From the NCBI GenBank assembly GCA_947626225.1, contig CANQRH010000001.1:62001-126000 (forward strand): a DNA stretch of 64,000 bases. Reading direction: 5' to 3'. How positions within the stretch are numbered: position 1 is the stretch's first letter; every line of letters starts with the position of its first letter. Of the stretch, positions 27,905 to 38,932 are shown piece by piece. The position numbers were made by a program, and so were the translations under genes. The notes under the pieces are model-generated. The model was not told where the DNA came from. It worked only from the letters and a program-made list of their open reading frames with translations, and made no database searches. The stretch comes from Candidatus Gastranaerophilales bacterium (lineage in GTDB: Bacteria > Cyanobacteriota > Vampirovibrionia > Gastranaerophilales > Gastranaerophilaceae).

Positions 27905-28222
27905 TAATTTTCCTCCGACACACAATAATTTTACTACACCTATGATTTAATAAAAAAAATGGAGAATAAAATATTGCCTTTTTTACCTACTTTTATTAAC
28001 TTTTATTAACATTTGATTTTTTTGCAAATAATTAAATTCCTTGCTGAATGTGTCTGTCCACTATAAGGGTAAAGTTGACACTTTATATTTATAATATAAC
28101 ATACATTTTTCATTTTGTGTTGAATTTGTTCTGAAAATTCAAAAAAAGGGTAAATTGTTTTTTTAAAAATTGATGTCTTACGCTTATAGCTGTGTCATTT
28201 TTGTAACAAAAATTCACAATTA

Positions 28223-29878
28223 TTACTCACTGCGGATAGTAATAATAAACTCGCTACCCCTGCCAACCTCACTGTTTACAATAATTTCACCTTTATGCTT
28301 TTCTATTATTTTTGAACAAATTGCCAATCCCAAGCCGGTACCGACACCCGCTCCTTTTGTGGTAAATCCGGCGGTAAATATCTTGTCAAGCTGGTTTTCG
28401 GGAATTCCTTTGCCCGTATCTTTTATACTTACCGTCAAAAAATTATCTTTAAAACTTGTACTGACAGTAATAGTTCCGGTGTTATCTATAGACTGACAGG
28501 CATTTATTAATATGTTCGTAAACACCTGATTTAACATGTTTGGAAAGCATTTAATCACGGGGATTTCACCGTAGTTTTTTATAATTTCTATGCGGTTTTT
28601 GGTTTCATGTCTGATAAGTTCAAGTGTTAAATCCAGTTCTTTATTTATATCCGCTTCCTGTAATTCCGCTTCATCAAGCCTTACAAACTTTTTCAGAGAT
28701 GTAACTATACTGCTTATCCGATTTACTGCCTCTTTGTCTATAGAATTTATATCGGAAAGCATTTCTTTCAATTCGGCGTCTTGTATTGAATCAAGCAGTT
28801 TTGCGACTATTGTGTTGTTTGATTTTATGGAAGCAACCGGAGTATTAATTTCATGTGCCACACCTGCAACCAGTTGACCTAATGATGCCATTTTCTCGGA
28901 ATTTATAAGTTGAATTTGAGTTTCCTTCAGTTCTTTCAACGTGTTTTTAAGTTCGTTTACCGTCTGAATATTTTTCCTGTACAATTCAGCACGTGTAATT
29001 GCACTTGAAAGCTGTGCGGATATTGCTTCCAAAATATCTATTTCTTCTTCGAGACCGCGTTTTTGATGACTCAGCAAAACTATTACACCCATAAGCTTTT
29101 GCACATGATGAACCGGAACAACTATTCTTAAAACGGATTGTTTAAAAGGTTTTGCATCTACATATTCTATCAGGGAATTGTATACCGAAATCTCTTTTCT
29201 GCTGATAGTTTCAAAGGTTTTATCGTCAAATTTTATTTTTTCGGGCATTTTGGATTTTTTCTCGCCGAAAACTTCCTGAACGGTAAAACTTCCTTTGTCG
29301 GCTTTTGCATAGTATGCTTTGTAAGCATTAAACATTATTGCAAGTTCTTTCAAAGCCGATTGAAGTATTTGAGATATATCAATACTTTCTCTGATGTTGT
29401 TTGAAACTTTATTTATCAGCGCAATCCTGATTGCCTGACTTTGGGCTTTCTGTTTAATTTTTTGTAAATCCTCATTTTCCTCAATCAGTTTTTTATATTT
29501 TTCGTTTAGTTTTTCATTTTGTTTATAGATGTCATCAAGCTTATTTTGCGCGCTGACGTCCGTAAAAAATATTATTGTGTAATTTCCTTTTTTTATTGCC
29601 TGCAAATCATAATAATATATTTTATTAAGTTCGGACTGATAAGAAATTCTGGCAAAAAAATCTTCTTTTGATATAACTGCATGATAGATGGGAGAATAGA
29701 TTTCAATGTTTTCAGAGTTTAGGGGACAGATATCGAAACTTGAATTGTGAGAAAGTTTTTTTACATCAATATTTTCAAACCACCTTTTAAAAGTATGGTT
29801 TTTGTAAACCGGTTCATTTTTTTTATTGATTACTAAAACACCATCTCTGAATTGTCTGAAAAAATCAAATTTCTTCAT
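28223..29878 (-). CDS. Sensor histidine kinase with PAS/GAF-like regions, apparently cytosolic
   Basis: MASLGQLVAGVAHEINTPVASIKSN (H-box), VFTNILINACQSI (N-box), KDTGKGIPENQL, GVGTGLGLAICSKII. Confidence 0.9.
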   Translation of the reverse strand: MKKFDFFRQFRDGVLVINKKNEPVYKNHTFKRWFENIDVKKLSHNSSFDICPLNSENIEIYSPIYHAVISKEDFFARISYQSELNKIYYYDLQAIKKGNYTIIFFTDVSAQNKLDDIYKQNEKLNEKYKKLIEENEDLQKIKQKAQSQAIRIALINKVSNNIRESIDISQILQSALKELAIMFNAYKAYYAKADKGSFTVQEVFGEKKSKMPEKIKFDDKTFETISRKEISVYNSLIEYVDAKPFKQSVLRIVVPVHHVQKLMGVIVLLSHQKRGLEEEIDILEAISAQLSSAITRAELYRKNIQTVNELKNTLKELKETQIQLINSEKMASLGQLVAGVAHEINTPVASIKSNNTIVAKLLDSIQDAELKEMLSDINSIDKEAVNRISSIVTSLKKFVRLDEAELQEADINKELDLTLELIRHETKNRIEIIKNYGEIPVIKCFPNMLNQVFTNILINACQSIDNTGTITVSTSFKDNFLTVSIKDTGKGIPENQLDKIFTAGFTTKGAGVGTGLGLAICSKIIEKHKGEIIVNSEVGRGSEFIITIRSE

Positions 29879-29935
29879 GACTATATTATATTGAATAAAC
29901 AATCTTCGGGCAATTCTTTGATATGAAAAATAAGA

Positions 29936-30727
29936 TTAATAATTAATTTTGCCTTCTTTAATAACTTTTGCCGCACAATCCAATCCCGCATATGCAGTAT
30001 TGTCCGATTTGGTACAGCGCGCGGAATCATTGTCATTCCCCGCCGGAACTATTATACCTTTTTCATTTAACATAACAAACAAAAATACATCTCTGCCTAA
30101 TGCATTCGGTCTTTTATCACCGTTTACATCTATATAAACAAAAAAGAAACCTTTATTAGCCGGCAAAATGCCCAGATAATTTCCCGTCCAAGTATCAAAA
30201 CTTATATTTGTACCGTCCGCAAGTCTTGCAGCACAATAAGTATCACCTATACCCGCTTTGTGAGCATATTGATAATTTAATTTACCGTTTAATATTTTTG
30301 TTTCATCATTACTCCAACAACCGGGTGCAGTCATGCCGCATCCGCAATCTTTTGCAATCTTTAGAAACGGTTTATAATATTCATAAATTGTTTTAGTATT
30401 GTCCAAATTGCCTTCTACCGTCTGCCAATCCATACTCGGGTGTTCAATCTGAACCATAGTCGTGGCTTGAGAAAATATTGAATATGATTTTTTTAATTTT
30501 GCTATGATTTCTTGGTCTTTTGTATCATTTAAAAGTGCAGGCATCGTTAACGCAGCTACAACACCGATAATACCGAGAGTAATCAGAACTTCGGCAAGAG
30601 TAAAGGCAGCAAGTTTATAATCACCGATCCTGATTTGCCTTTGTATAACATTGGATAAATTCATATGTATGTTAGAAGTAACTTTGTAAAATTTTAACCA
30701 TAATTTCATTAATATCTCCTTTTTCAT
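29936..30727 (-). CDS. Pilin-like protein with prepilin-type N-terminal motif
   Basis: AAFTLAEVLITLGIIGVVAALTMPALL; C-terminal IDVNGDKRPNALGRDVFLF. Confidence 0.9.
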   Translation of the reverse strand: MKKEILMKLWLKFYKVTSNIHMNLSNVIQRQIRIGDYKLAAFTLAEVLITLGIIGVVAALTMPALLNDTKDQEIIAKLKKSYSIFSQATTMVQIEHPSMDWQTVEGNLDNTKTIYEYYKPFLKIAKDCGCGMTAPGCWSNDETKILNGKLNYQYAHKAGIGDTYCAARLADGTNISFDTWTGNYLGILPANKGFFFVYIDVNGDKRPNALGRDVFLFVMLNEKGIIVPAGNDNDSARCTKSDNTAYAGLDCAAKVIKEGKINY

Positions 30728-30803
30728 ATTTTTTATAACTATAGTTATTATTTATAAATATAGTTAGTTGAGAGGGTTTTGTCAAGTGAATATAATGTTG
30801 TAA

Positions 30804-31022
30804 ATGGATAAAAAGGAATTTTTAGATAAATACGGTTTAAATCTGAAAATTGAACGTATTAAAAATCGCCTTACTCAAGAGGAGCTGGCAGAAAAAGCCG
30901 ACTGCACGGCTGTTCATATCGGTTATATTGAACGCGGGTTGAAATGTCCCACATTATACCAATTTTTAAAGATTGCAAAAATTTTAAAAATAAACTTAAA
31001 TGAATTTTTCAAAGAATTTTAG
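30804..31022 (+). CDS. Xre-family HTH regulator
   Basis: 72 aa; IERIKNRLTQEELAEKADCTAVHIGYIERGLKCPTLYQFLKIAKILKINLNEFF. Confidence 0.88.
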   Translation: MDKKEFLDKYGLNLKIERIKNRLTQEELAEKADCTAVHIGYIERGLKCPTLYQFLKIAKILKINLNEFFKEF

Positions 31023-31070
31023 TCAATATTGTACTTGCCTGACGGGTTGTGAAATGTTATAATTTTGGGT

Positions 31071-32831
31071 ATGAATAACAGGCAGGTAAGTTTGACAACA
31101 CAGAACAGGCTTATCATATCCGGACTTGTATTAAGTACGGTTCTTATTGTCGCAATAGCTGTTTTTGCTTCGTTTAACATTCAAAAGAAGCTTAATGAAG
31201 GGTATCAAAATTTCGGTCAAATTGTTTCAAGAGCGCTTGCAATAGAATGTGTAGAACTTAATCAACAAAAAAATTATGATATTTTAAAATCTCATGCCGA
31301 TGCAATCGTTTCATCTCACAGTGATATTGCGTTTATTGAATTTCGCGACAAAGACGGAAAACCTGTTTATAAAACCAAAAATTCCGCAAATATAAAATCG
31401 CCGGATATCACGGTTAATTCTCCGATGATTGATAAGAACAACGTAAATATCGGCTCGGTTACGGTAGGTTTTTCGGGCGGTATTATAAACAGAATATCAA
31501 CAACTACAAGAGCATCCCTTTTATTTGTTTTTACCGTTGCATGGGTTGTTTTTGCATTTGTAATTTTAATAAATACATATCTTATAACAAGAGAGTTAAG
31601 AATTTTGCATAACGGTGTGCGCAAAATTTCGGGCGGGGAATTCGGATACAAAATTACCGATAAAGATGTAAGCTCCGAAGTTAAAGAGTTGTTTAATTCG
31701 TTCAATAATATGTCTGCAAGGCTTCATTTATATGAGGAACAGAATATTGAACAGCTTACACTTGAAAGAAACAAACTTGAAGCGGTTTTAATGAGTATTG
31801 CAAACGGAGTTGTCGTATGCGACAACAACGATAATGTTGTTTTAATTAATAATCATGCACATAAACTTCTTGAACTTGAAGAAAATCAAATTATTGATAT
31901 AAAAATACAAAATTATACCGATACCGAAGGTAATTTCTGCTTCAAAGACAAGATTGAAGAATTTAAAGATACTCCGTTGGAAGTTATGGAAAATAAACCG
32001 CTCGAATTTAATATTCAGGTGGATAAACGTGTTATCAAATCAATAATTTCTCCAATGTTCACAAGGAATAAGGATTATGTCGGATATATTATTGTCCTTA
32101 TTGATATGACAAAAGAAGCCGAAATGGATCAAATGCGTTCAACATTTATTTCCAATGTATCGCACGAATTAAGAACGCCGGTAACAGTTTTGAGAAGTTA
32201 CATAGATACTTTATACAATTTCGGAAACGATTTCGATTATAATACTCAAAAAGAATTTATAGGAACTATAAATCAGGAGATTATAAGATTAAACGGTATG
32301 GTTAATGATATCCTTGATTTTTCAAGAATGGAAGCCAATGCCGATATGGAAAAATCTTTAAATAATATTTATGAAGTCGTTGACAATTGTGTTGCAAATG
32401 TTCAGGCACTTACAAAAGAACATAACCTTACAATAAATGTATTTAAGGAAGAAAATATTCCCGAATTCTTATTTAATTATGACGGCATAGAAAGAGCATT
32501 AACCAATCTTTTATCAAATGCTATCAAATACTCGCCGGAAAACGGGGAAATTAAAGTTGAATTAAAAAAGAACGGTGAATCCGTTGAAATGAGCGTAACC
32601 GATAAAGGATGCGGAATTGCTCCCGAATTTCAGAAAAAGATTTTTGACAGATTTTACAGGGTTGAAAATAATATTCACACCGTAAAAGGTACGGGACTGG
32701 GGCTTCATCTTGTAAAACAGACGGTTGAAAAATACCATGGCGGAAAAGTTTCGGTATATTCTCAGGTCAATGAAGGTTCTACTTTTACAATTTCACTTCC
32801 TATACTGGTTTTAGACGGAACTTTAATATGA
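31071..32831 (+). CDS. Membrane sensor histidine kinase (TM-HAMP-PAS-HisKA-HATPase)
   Basis: FISNVSHELRTPVTVLRSYIDTL, LTNLLSNAIKYSPENG, VTDKGCGIAPEFQKKIFDRFYRV, GTGLGLHLVKQ. Confidence 0.95.
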   Translation: MNNRQVSLTTQNRLIISGLVLSTVLIVAIAVFASFNIQKKLNEGYQNFGQIVSRALAIECVELNQQKNYDILKSHADAIVSSHSDIAFIEFRDKDGKPVYKTKNSANIKSPDITVNSPMIDKNNVNIGSVTVGFSGGIINRISTTTRASLLFVFTVAWVVFAFVILINTYLITRELRILHNGVRKISGGEFGYKITDKDVSSEVKELFNSFNNMSARLHLYEEQNIEQLTLERNKLEAVLMSIANGVVVCDNNDNVVLINNHAHKLLELEENQIIDIKIQNYTDTEGNFCFKDKIEEFKDTPLEVMENKPLEFNIQVDKRVIKSIISPMFTRNKDYVGYIIVLIDMTKEAEMDQMRSTFISNVSHELRTPVTVLRSYIDTLYNFGNDFDYNTQKEFIGTINQEIIRLNGMVNDILDFSRMEANADMEKSLNNIYEVVDNCVANVQALTKEHNLTINVFKEENIPEFLFNYDGIERALTNLLSNAIKYSPENGEIKVELKKNGESVEMSVTDKGCGIAPEFQKKIFDRFYRVENNIHTVKGTGLGLHLVKQTVEKYHGGKVSVYSQVNEGSTFTISLPILVLDGTLI

Positions 32832-33169
32832 ACAGAAAAGAATTAATAAAACAATGTTTAACTTTTGATGATGCATCGGAAACTTATCCGTTTAAAGATT
32901 ATCCCGATATGGCGGTTATGAGGCACAAAAGCAATAACAAATGGTTCGGATTAATTTTTTATCTGGAAAATAAATTATACATAAATCTTAAATGCAATCC
33001 TTGGGAAGCTTCTGTTTTAAGGGATGAATATCCCTATGTCATGCCTGCATGGCACATGAACAAAGCTCATTGGAATAAAGTTGACGTTGAAAAAGCCGAA
33101 AAAGACATATTAATCGGAATGATTGAAACGAGTTTCGATTTAACCAAACCCCGGAAAAAAATTAATTAA
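32828..33169 (+). CDS. MmcQ/YjbR family protein
   Basis: 113 aa; YPFKDYPDMAVMRHKSNNKWFGLIFYLENKLYINLKCNPWEASVLRDEYPYVMPAWHMNKAHWNKV. Confidence 0.85.
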   Translation: MNRKELIKQCLTFDDASETYPFKDYPDMAVMRHKSNNKWFGLIFYLENKLYINLKCNPWEASVLRDEYPYVMPAWHMNKAHWNKVDVEKAEKDILIGMIETSFDLTKPRKKIN

Positions 33170-34754
33170 ACAGGTCATTAATTTTATCAAGAATATCCTG
33201 AGGATCGATTTCGTTTGTAATTTTGTTTATGTCCTGAGCAATTTGGTAAAGTTTGGCAGCTTCCACTTTATCACCCGAAATAGCAACGGCACGGGCAAGA
33301 TTGAAATGAGCAAGTGCATAATTCGGATTGCATTCAATAGATTTGGTAAACAATTCTTTTGCCTCTTTTACTCTGCCCAAATCATCAAAATATATTACAC
33401 CCATATTGTTATACGCAATCGCATATTCGTTGTCATATTTTATTGCAAGTTCATATTCTTTGATAGCTTCATCAATATCGCCCCTGCCCCAGTATAAAAA
33501 TCCGAGGTTGCAATGAATTTGAGCATTTTCGGGATCTAAATCAAGAGCGTTTTTATAAACCTGTAATGCGTTGTTAATGTCTTCTTTATCGTAAAAAGCA
33601 CTGCCGAGATTTATATAAATTCCTATATCTTTGGGAGTCTGAAGGTACGCACTGTGATAAGAACTGATTGCGGCATCCAAATCCTGTTTGGATTCCTGAT
33701 AAACAAATCCGAGAGTTTGATTGACAATACTTGTCCACTGTTTTTTGGGATTTAGCGTAACTGCGGTTTGAAAATGTGAAATAGCACCGTCAATATCGCC
33801 TTTTACATACAAAATATTCGCTAAATTTGAATGTACATCAGGCATATTCGGCATAATTTGAATTAATTTTTCATAAATTTCTACCGCGCTGTCATAATCA
33901 CCCTGTTCTTCATAAGCCTGACAAAGATGCTTGTAAGCAGGAATATTCAAACTGTCCAACCAAATTGCCATTTTGTATTCGGTAATCGCATCATCAAATT
34001 GTCCGAGCATTCTGTAAATATCACCGAGAAGATAATACAACGGGATAAATCCCGGAGCTTTTTCAATTGCGCTGTTATATAACTCCAATGCTTCATCAAG
34101 CCTGTTTATCTGAACAAGAAAAGCTCCTTTAAACATTAACGGCAAAAATCTTACGTAAGACAGTATTTTACAAACATTTGCAACGGCATATCCGTCAAAA
34201 GGCAGAGTTAATATTGAAAGCAGCAGTTCAAATTTGGATAAAACAGCATTTTTAAAATTTCTTGCGGAAGAAATATTATGCAGTGCCGCAAGCAGAAAAT
34301 GTCCGCGTGAACAAGAAAGAGGCATAGCTTTAATTGCTTTTTTGGCATAAATTTCCGCCTCTAAAAATCTTGCTTTCTTTGTATACGTTTCCGCAAGAAG
34401 ATAGTATGCTTTTCCGAACTTATTATCTTTTGAAACCGCATGGTCAAGGTAATTTATGGCTTTATCCAAATCACCTTTATAATAATGCGCCTGACCTATC
34501 TTAAAATAAATTTCCGCCGAATCTATACATGTTTCCAGCGCTCTTTGATATTCCGTAATAGCTTCGTCAATATATCTGCAGGAATTATAAATATCCAAAT
34601 GCCAAGCAAGATATAAATCTCCGAGTCTGATATGTAAATCCGCATTTGAAGGATCATCCTGCAAACCGATTTGGCAAAGTTCAATAGCATGTTTCACATT
34701 GCCTGTTTTGTATTCTTTATTAATCTTTTTTTCCAGTTGCTTTGTATTAGACAT
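33162..34754 (-). CDS. TPR-repeat protein
   Basis: 530 aa of 34-residue repeats, e.g. LYYLLGDIYRMLGQFDDAITEYKMAIWLDSLN. Confidence 0.92.
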   Translation of the reverse strand: MSNTKQLEKKINKEYKTGNVKHAIELCQIGLQDDPSNADLHIRLGDLYLAWHLDIYNSCRYIDEAITEYQRALETCIDSAEIYFKIGQAHYYKGDLDKAINYLDHAVSKDNKFGKAYYLLAETYTKKARFLEAEIYAKKAIKAMPLSCSRGHFLLAALHNISSARNFKNAVLSKFELLLSILTLPFDGYAVANVCKILSYVRFLPLMFKGAFLVQINRLDEALELYNSAIEKAPGFIPLYYLLGDIYRMLGQFDDAITEYKMAIWLDSLNIPAYKHLCQAYEEQGDYDSAVEIYEKLIQIMPNMPDVHSNLANILYVKGDIDGAISHFQTAVTLNPKKQWTSIVNQTLGFVYQESKQDLDAAISSYHSAYLQTPKDIGIYINLGSAFYDKEDINNALQVYKNALDLDPENAQIHCNLGFLYWGRGDIDEAIKEYELAIKYDNEYAIAYNNMGVIYFDDLGRVKEAKELFTKSIECNPNYALAHFNLARAVAISGDKVEAAKLYQIAQDINKITNEIDPQDILDKINDLFN

Positions 34755-34844
34755 AATTTAAACTTGACAGATATGCCAAAAGGTTACATACTATTAACAT
34801 TGTAAATAATTTAACCAAAAAAATCAAGTTTTTAAGGAGTTTCA

Positions 34845-36155
34845 ATGAGAGAAAACAAAATATATTTTGTAGACGTAACGAACAGAGACGGAGTCCAAAC
34901 TTCACGTTTGGGGCTTGCAAAATTACAAAAAACCATAATTAATCTTATGCTTGATGATATGGGGATAACTCAATCCGAATTTGGTTTCCCGACAACGAAA
35001 CACGAAATAAATTATCTTAACGGAAATCTTGAACTTGTTGAAAGAAACGTCATTGCAACAACAAAATTATCGGGCTGGATGAGAGCCATAGCAGCCGATA
35101 TAGAACTTTCTTTCAAAAATGTTCCGAAATTAAAAAATTTAAATCTTTCACAATCAACATCGGAACAAATGGTTAACGGAAAATATATGGGCAAGAAAAC
35201 TTTGCGGGATATAGTTAATATGACCTGCGAAGCCGTTGAATGCGCAATATCTCTGGGAGCGGAAAATGTCGGAGTAAACGCGGAAGATGCATCGCGCAGT
35301 GATATAGAATTTTTAATTCATTACGCAAAAGAAGCAAAAAAATGCGGTGCAAAACGGTTTAGATATTGTGATACTCTCGGTTTTGAAGATCCGCAGACGA
35401 CTTACGAAAGAATATACAAAATTGCAAAAGAAGTTGATATTCCCATAGAAATGCATTTTCATAACGATTTGGGAATGGCGGTTGCCTGCTCGATAATGGG
35501 TGCGCGTGCCGCAATAGATGCGGGAGTTGATGCATATATTAACACTGCCGTTAACGGAATGGGAGAACGTGCAGGTAACGCCGATTTGGTTTCATGCCTG
35601 CTTGCCGTGCTGAAATCCGCAGGATTTCGCAGAAGATACAGTATTGATCCAAACATTGATTTAAGCAAAGCTTGGAAACTTGCAAAATATACATCTTATG
35701 CATTTGGAGTTCCGATACCGATAAATCAGCCTGCGGTCGGAGATAACGCTTTTGCTCATGAATCGGGAATACACGCAGACGGAGCTTTGAAAGACAGAAG
35801 AAATTATGAACTGTATGACTTTGAGGAATTGGGCAGAGGCGAGCCTGAAATAATCGAAACGGGAAGAATGATTACTACAGGTGAATATGGCGGAATTAAA
35901 GGGTTTAGAAATGTTTATGACAATCTTGAAATAGAATTTAAAGATGAACACGAAGCAAGAAATATTCTTGAACTTGCGCGTTATGCAAATGTTCATACCC
36001 AAAAACCGTTGACATCAAGTGAATTGAGATTTATTTATTACTATCCCGATATTGCGGCAAAAGTAATGACAGTATCTCCTTACTATGAGCCCGAGGGTGC
36101 AATAAAAGAAAGAGTTGATGCAAGACTGCTTACAAAACCGCACAGGATTATTTAA
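34845..36155 (+). CDS. Isopropylmalate/homocitrate synthase-family (DRE-TIM) enzyme
   Basis: FVDVTNRDGVQTSRLGL, HFHNDLGMAVACSIMGARAAIDAGVDAYINTAVNGMGERAGNADL, AHESGIHADGALKD. Confidence 0.85.
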   Translation: MRENKIYFVDVTNRDGVQTSRLGLAKLQKTIINLMLDDMGITQSEFGFPTTKHEINYLNGNLELVERNVIATTKLSGWMRAIAADIELSFKNVPKLKNLNLSQSTSEQMVNGKYMGKKTLRDIVNMTCEAVECAISLGAENVGVNAEDASRSDIEFLIHYAKEAKKCGAKRFRYCDTLGFEDPQTTYERIYKIAKEVDIPIEMHFHNDLGMAVACSIMGARAAIDAGVDAYINTAVNGMGERAGNADLVSCLLAVLKSAGFRRRYSIDPNIDLSKAWKLAKYTSYAFGVPIPINQPAVGDNAFAHESGIHADGALKDRRNYELYDFEELGRGEPEIIETGRMITTGEYGGIKGFRNVYDNLEIEFKDEHEARNILELARYANVHTQKPLTSSELRFIYYYPDIAAKVMTVSPYYEPEGAIKERVDARLLTKPHRII

Positions 36156-36234
36156 AATCTTCATAAAAATTTACACAAAACAGCGCAAAAAAATTTTTTA
36201 CGTGTTTTAATATTTGAAAACAAGGAGTAAAGTC

Positions 36235-36831
36235 ATGATTTCTGCAATCAACGGCAACAACCCTTCTTTTACCTGTTCCATTCCTACAAAAGTATTTATT
36301 GACGGATTGGAAACTTTTGATGAAAAATTAATAAAATCATCCTGCCGTCAATTAAGCACAATTTTGGCAGGCCCGTGCAAAAATAAACACCAGTATTCAA
36401 TTATAGAAAGATTTGCCGAATTTGTTCCCGATTACAATATAAATAAGGGAATCAAAGGTTATGCAAATACAACGGAAAAAGCCAAACCTTCGGATTATAT
36501 ACGTTGTGTAATCAATAAAAAAAATACATATCTGTTAACCGGAATTCATGCAAATTATCTGCAAAACTACGGGAGAAATATCGGATATGAACGCGCAGTA
36601 TGCAAAGAAAGAGGTGCTAAAACCAGTTTTGATTTAATGGCGGCAAAACAAAATTATAAGTATCATGTAAATAGTTTAATAAACAATACAAAAATAAGAT
36701 TAAGAGAAATTATTAATAAAACACAGCTTGGCAAACCGCTTACTTTAAACATAAATATGAAAAGTAACGGCAAATACGGTTTAACAACTTTTAAAATCAA
36801 TTTGGAAAATATAAAATTTTCGGCATCTTAA
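36235..36831 (+). CDS. Hypothetical protein
   Basis: Open frame from internal Met (MISAINGNNPSF...) preceded by AAGGAG. Confidence 0.6.
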   Translation: MISAINGNNPSFTCSIPTKVFIDGLETFDEKLIKSSCRQLSTILAGPCKNKHQYSIIERFAEFVPDYNINKGIKGYANTTEKAKPSDYIRCVINKKNTYLLTGIHANYLQNYGRNIGYERAVCKERGAKTSFDLMAAKQNYKYHVNSLINNTKIRLREIINKTQLGKPLTLNINMKSNGKYGLTTFKINLENIKFSAS

Positions 36832-36907
36832 CAAAAACTTCATAATATCTTCAAATTCGGCTTTGTTTAAGTTAGGCTTATAAGGTTGAGTAATCGGAGA
36901 CAATAAG

Positions 36908-38284
36908 ATGTATAACGTAGCAATTATCGGAGCCGGTCCCGCAGGAATTTTTTCGGCATTAGAAATAATGAAGTTAAAACCTGACTGGAAAGTAGTATTA
37001 ATTGAAAAAGGTGAAAAAATAGAGAAGCGGAAATGTCTGCTTCGTGAAGGTTATGAAAAATGTCCTACTTGTAAAAAGTGCGGATTGCTTTGCGGATGGG
37101 GAGGAGCAGGAGCTTTTTCGGACGGAAAACTTACATTAACTCCCGATGTCGGCGGACATCTTGTCGATTACATGGACAGAAAAAAAGTGGAAGAATTAAT
37201 TTCCTATTCAGACAGCCTTTATCTTGATTTCGGAGCAACGGATGAAGTTTTCGGAACGGATATCAATACTTTCAGAGAGCTTGAAAGGCAGGCTTCACTT
37301 GCCGAATTAAAACTCATTTATTCTCCCGTAAGACATCTCGGTACGGAAAGAAGTTTAAATGTTCTGAAAAATATGCAGGACTTTCTCAGCAAAAAAATAA
37401 CCATTATTAACGATGTTTCCGCTCAATCGTTAATTGTTGAATGCGGTCAGGTAAAAGGAATCGTGCTTGATAACGGTGAAACAATATGTGCGCAATACAC
37501 GATTATTGCCCCCGGCAGAGAAGGCGCCGATTGGCTTACGCATGAATTTTCAAAGAATAAAATCGGTATGGTAAATAATGCAGTTGATGTTGGTGTTCGT
37601 GTTGAGCTTCCCGCTCCGGTATTTGAACCCTTAACCGATAAACTTTATGAATCAAAGCTTATTTATCATTCTCCCACTTTTGGCGATGAAGTAAGAACTT
37701 TTTGTATGAACCCGAACGGAGAAGTTGTTCAGGAAAATTATAACGGTATTGCAACGGTAAACGGTCACAGTTATGCGGAAAAAACAACAAATAACACAAA
37801 CTTTGCCCTGCTTGTTAGTGAAAAATTTACGGAACCGTTTAAAGAACCCATTCAATACGGTCAGCATATAGCAAGACTTGCAAATATGCTCGGCGGGGGA
37901 ATACTCGTTCAGCGTTTTGGTGATTTGCTTGACGGACGCCGTTCCACTCCCGAAAGAATTAAAGCAAGTATTATCAATCCGACATTGACCAGTGCAACTC
38001 CGGGAGATTTAAGCCTTGTAATTCCTTACAGACAAATGACAAGTATTATTGAAATGCTCTATGCTCTGGATAAAATTTGCCCAGGAGCTGCATCAAGATA
38101 CACTTTGCTATACGGTATAGAAGTTAAATTCTATTCGGCAAGAGTAAAATTAACCGATAAGTTAGAAACCGAAGGAGTTAAAAATCTGTTCGCAATCGGT
38201 GACGGTGCCGGTGTAACAAGAGGACTTATACAAGCTTCCGCATCGGGTGTCCATGCCGCAAGAGTAATTTGTGAAAGAGGATAA
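36908..38284 (+). CDS. FAD-dependent oxidoreductase
   Basis: MYNVAIIGAGPAGIFSALEI (Rossmann GxGxxG), GWGGAGAFSDGKLTL, FAIGDGAGVTRGLIQASASGVHAA. Confidence 0.9.
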   Translation: MYNVAIIGAGPAGIFSALEIMKLKPDWKVVLIEKGEKIEKRKCLLREGYEKCPTCKKCGLLCGWGGAGAFSDGKLTLTPDVGGHLVDYMDRKKVEELISYSDSLYLDFGATDEVFGTDINTFRELERQASLAELKLIYSPVRHLGTERSLNVLKNMQDFLSKKITIINDVSAQSLIVECGQVKGIVLDNGETICAQYTIIAPGREGADWLTHEFSKNKIGMVNNAVDVGVRVELPAPVFEPLTDKLYESKLIYHSPTFGDEVRTFCMNPNGEVVQENYNGIATVNGHSYAEKTTNNTNFALLVSEKFTEPFKEPIQYGQHIARLANMLGGGILVQRFGDLLDGRRSTPERIKASIINPTLTSATPGDLSLVIPYRQMTSIIEMLYALDKICPGAASRYTLLYGIEVKFYSARVKLTDKLETEGVKNLFAIGDGAGVTRGLIQASASGVHAARVICERG

Positions 38285-38350
38285 TACCTTTAAGGGTAAT
38301 TTATTTTCCGAATAATTTGCGTCCATAATGAAAATCGAGGAGATACCTTT

Positions 38351-38878
38351 ATGAAAAAAGCAATCAATGCGTTATTACTCGGTTTAATTATGAGTGCACA
38401 GATAGGAAATGCCATGGAAAATAAAATCAAATTTGACGGAGAAACTTACTACCTTTCAAACCCTGACAGCAAAACAAAAGATTACAATTACGTTTTAAAA
38501 GATGAAAATATAGGCAATTGGCACACTAAACTGAATCTTTCAAATATTGAAAATGAAACAAATCCGACAGAAGGAGCAGCCGAATTTGCACATCAAATTC
38601 AATCGGAAAACCCTTCCGCATCCGTTCTTGTTTACCCCGAAGCCGGAGTTGTAGGTTATTTAAAACCATCGGCTGATTCTTACGAATATTGTGCGGTTGT
38701 ATTTAAAAACGGAAAAAACGGTCTTGAAAAATTCAGCTATTCAAAAAGATTTTTCTGGTCCGAAAATGAAGGACAGGAAGAAGCCAGAAAAAAAGCAGTG
38801 GAATTTGCGGAAAAAAATAACAAAAAATATATGGAGCTCGTAAATAAAGAGGCATCAAAATATAAAATTTCCGATTAA
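38351..38878 (+). CDS. Secreted hypothetical protein
   Basis: 175 aa with signal peptide MKKAINALLLGLIMSAQIGNAME. Confidence 0.65.
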   Translation: MKKAINALLLGLIMSAQIGNAMENKIKFDGETYYLSNPDSKTKDYNYVLKDENIGNWHTKLNLSNIENETNPTEGAAEFAHQIQSENPSASVLVYPEAGVVGYLKPSADSYEYCAVVFKNGKNGLEKFSYSKRFFWSENEGQEEARKKAVEFAEKNNKKYMELVNKEASKYKISD

Positions 38879-38904
38879 AATATTTCCGGAACATTTTTTA
38901 TTTA

Positions 38905-38930
38905 TAAAAAAAACCCTTTCGGGTTTTTAA
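38905..38930. terminator. Bidirectional terminator between the 38351 gene and rnpB
   Basis: AAAAAAACCCTTTCGGGTTTTTAAA. Confidence 0.8.
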
Positions 38931-38932
38931 AA

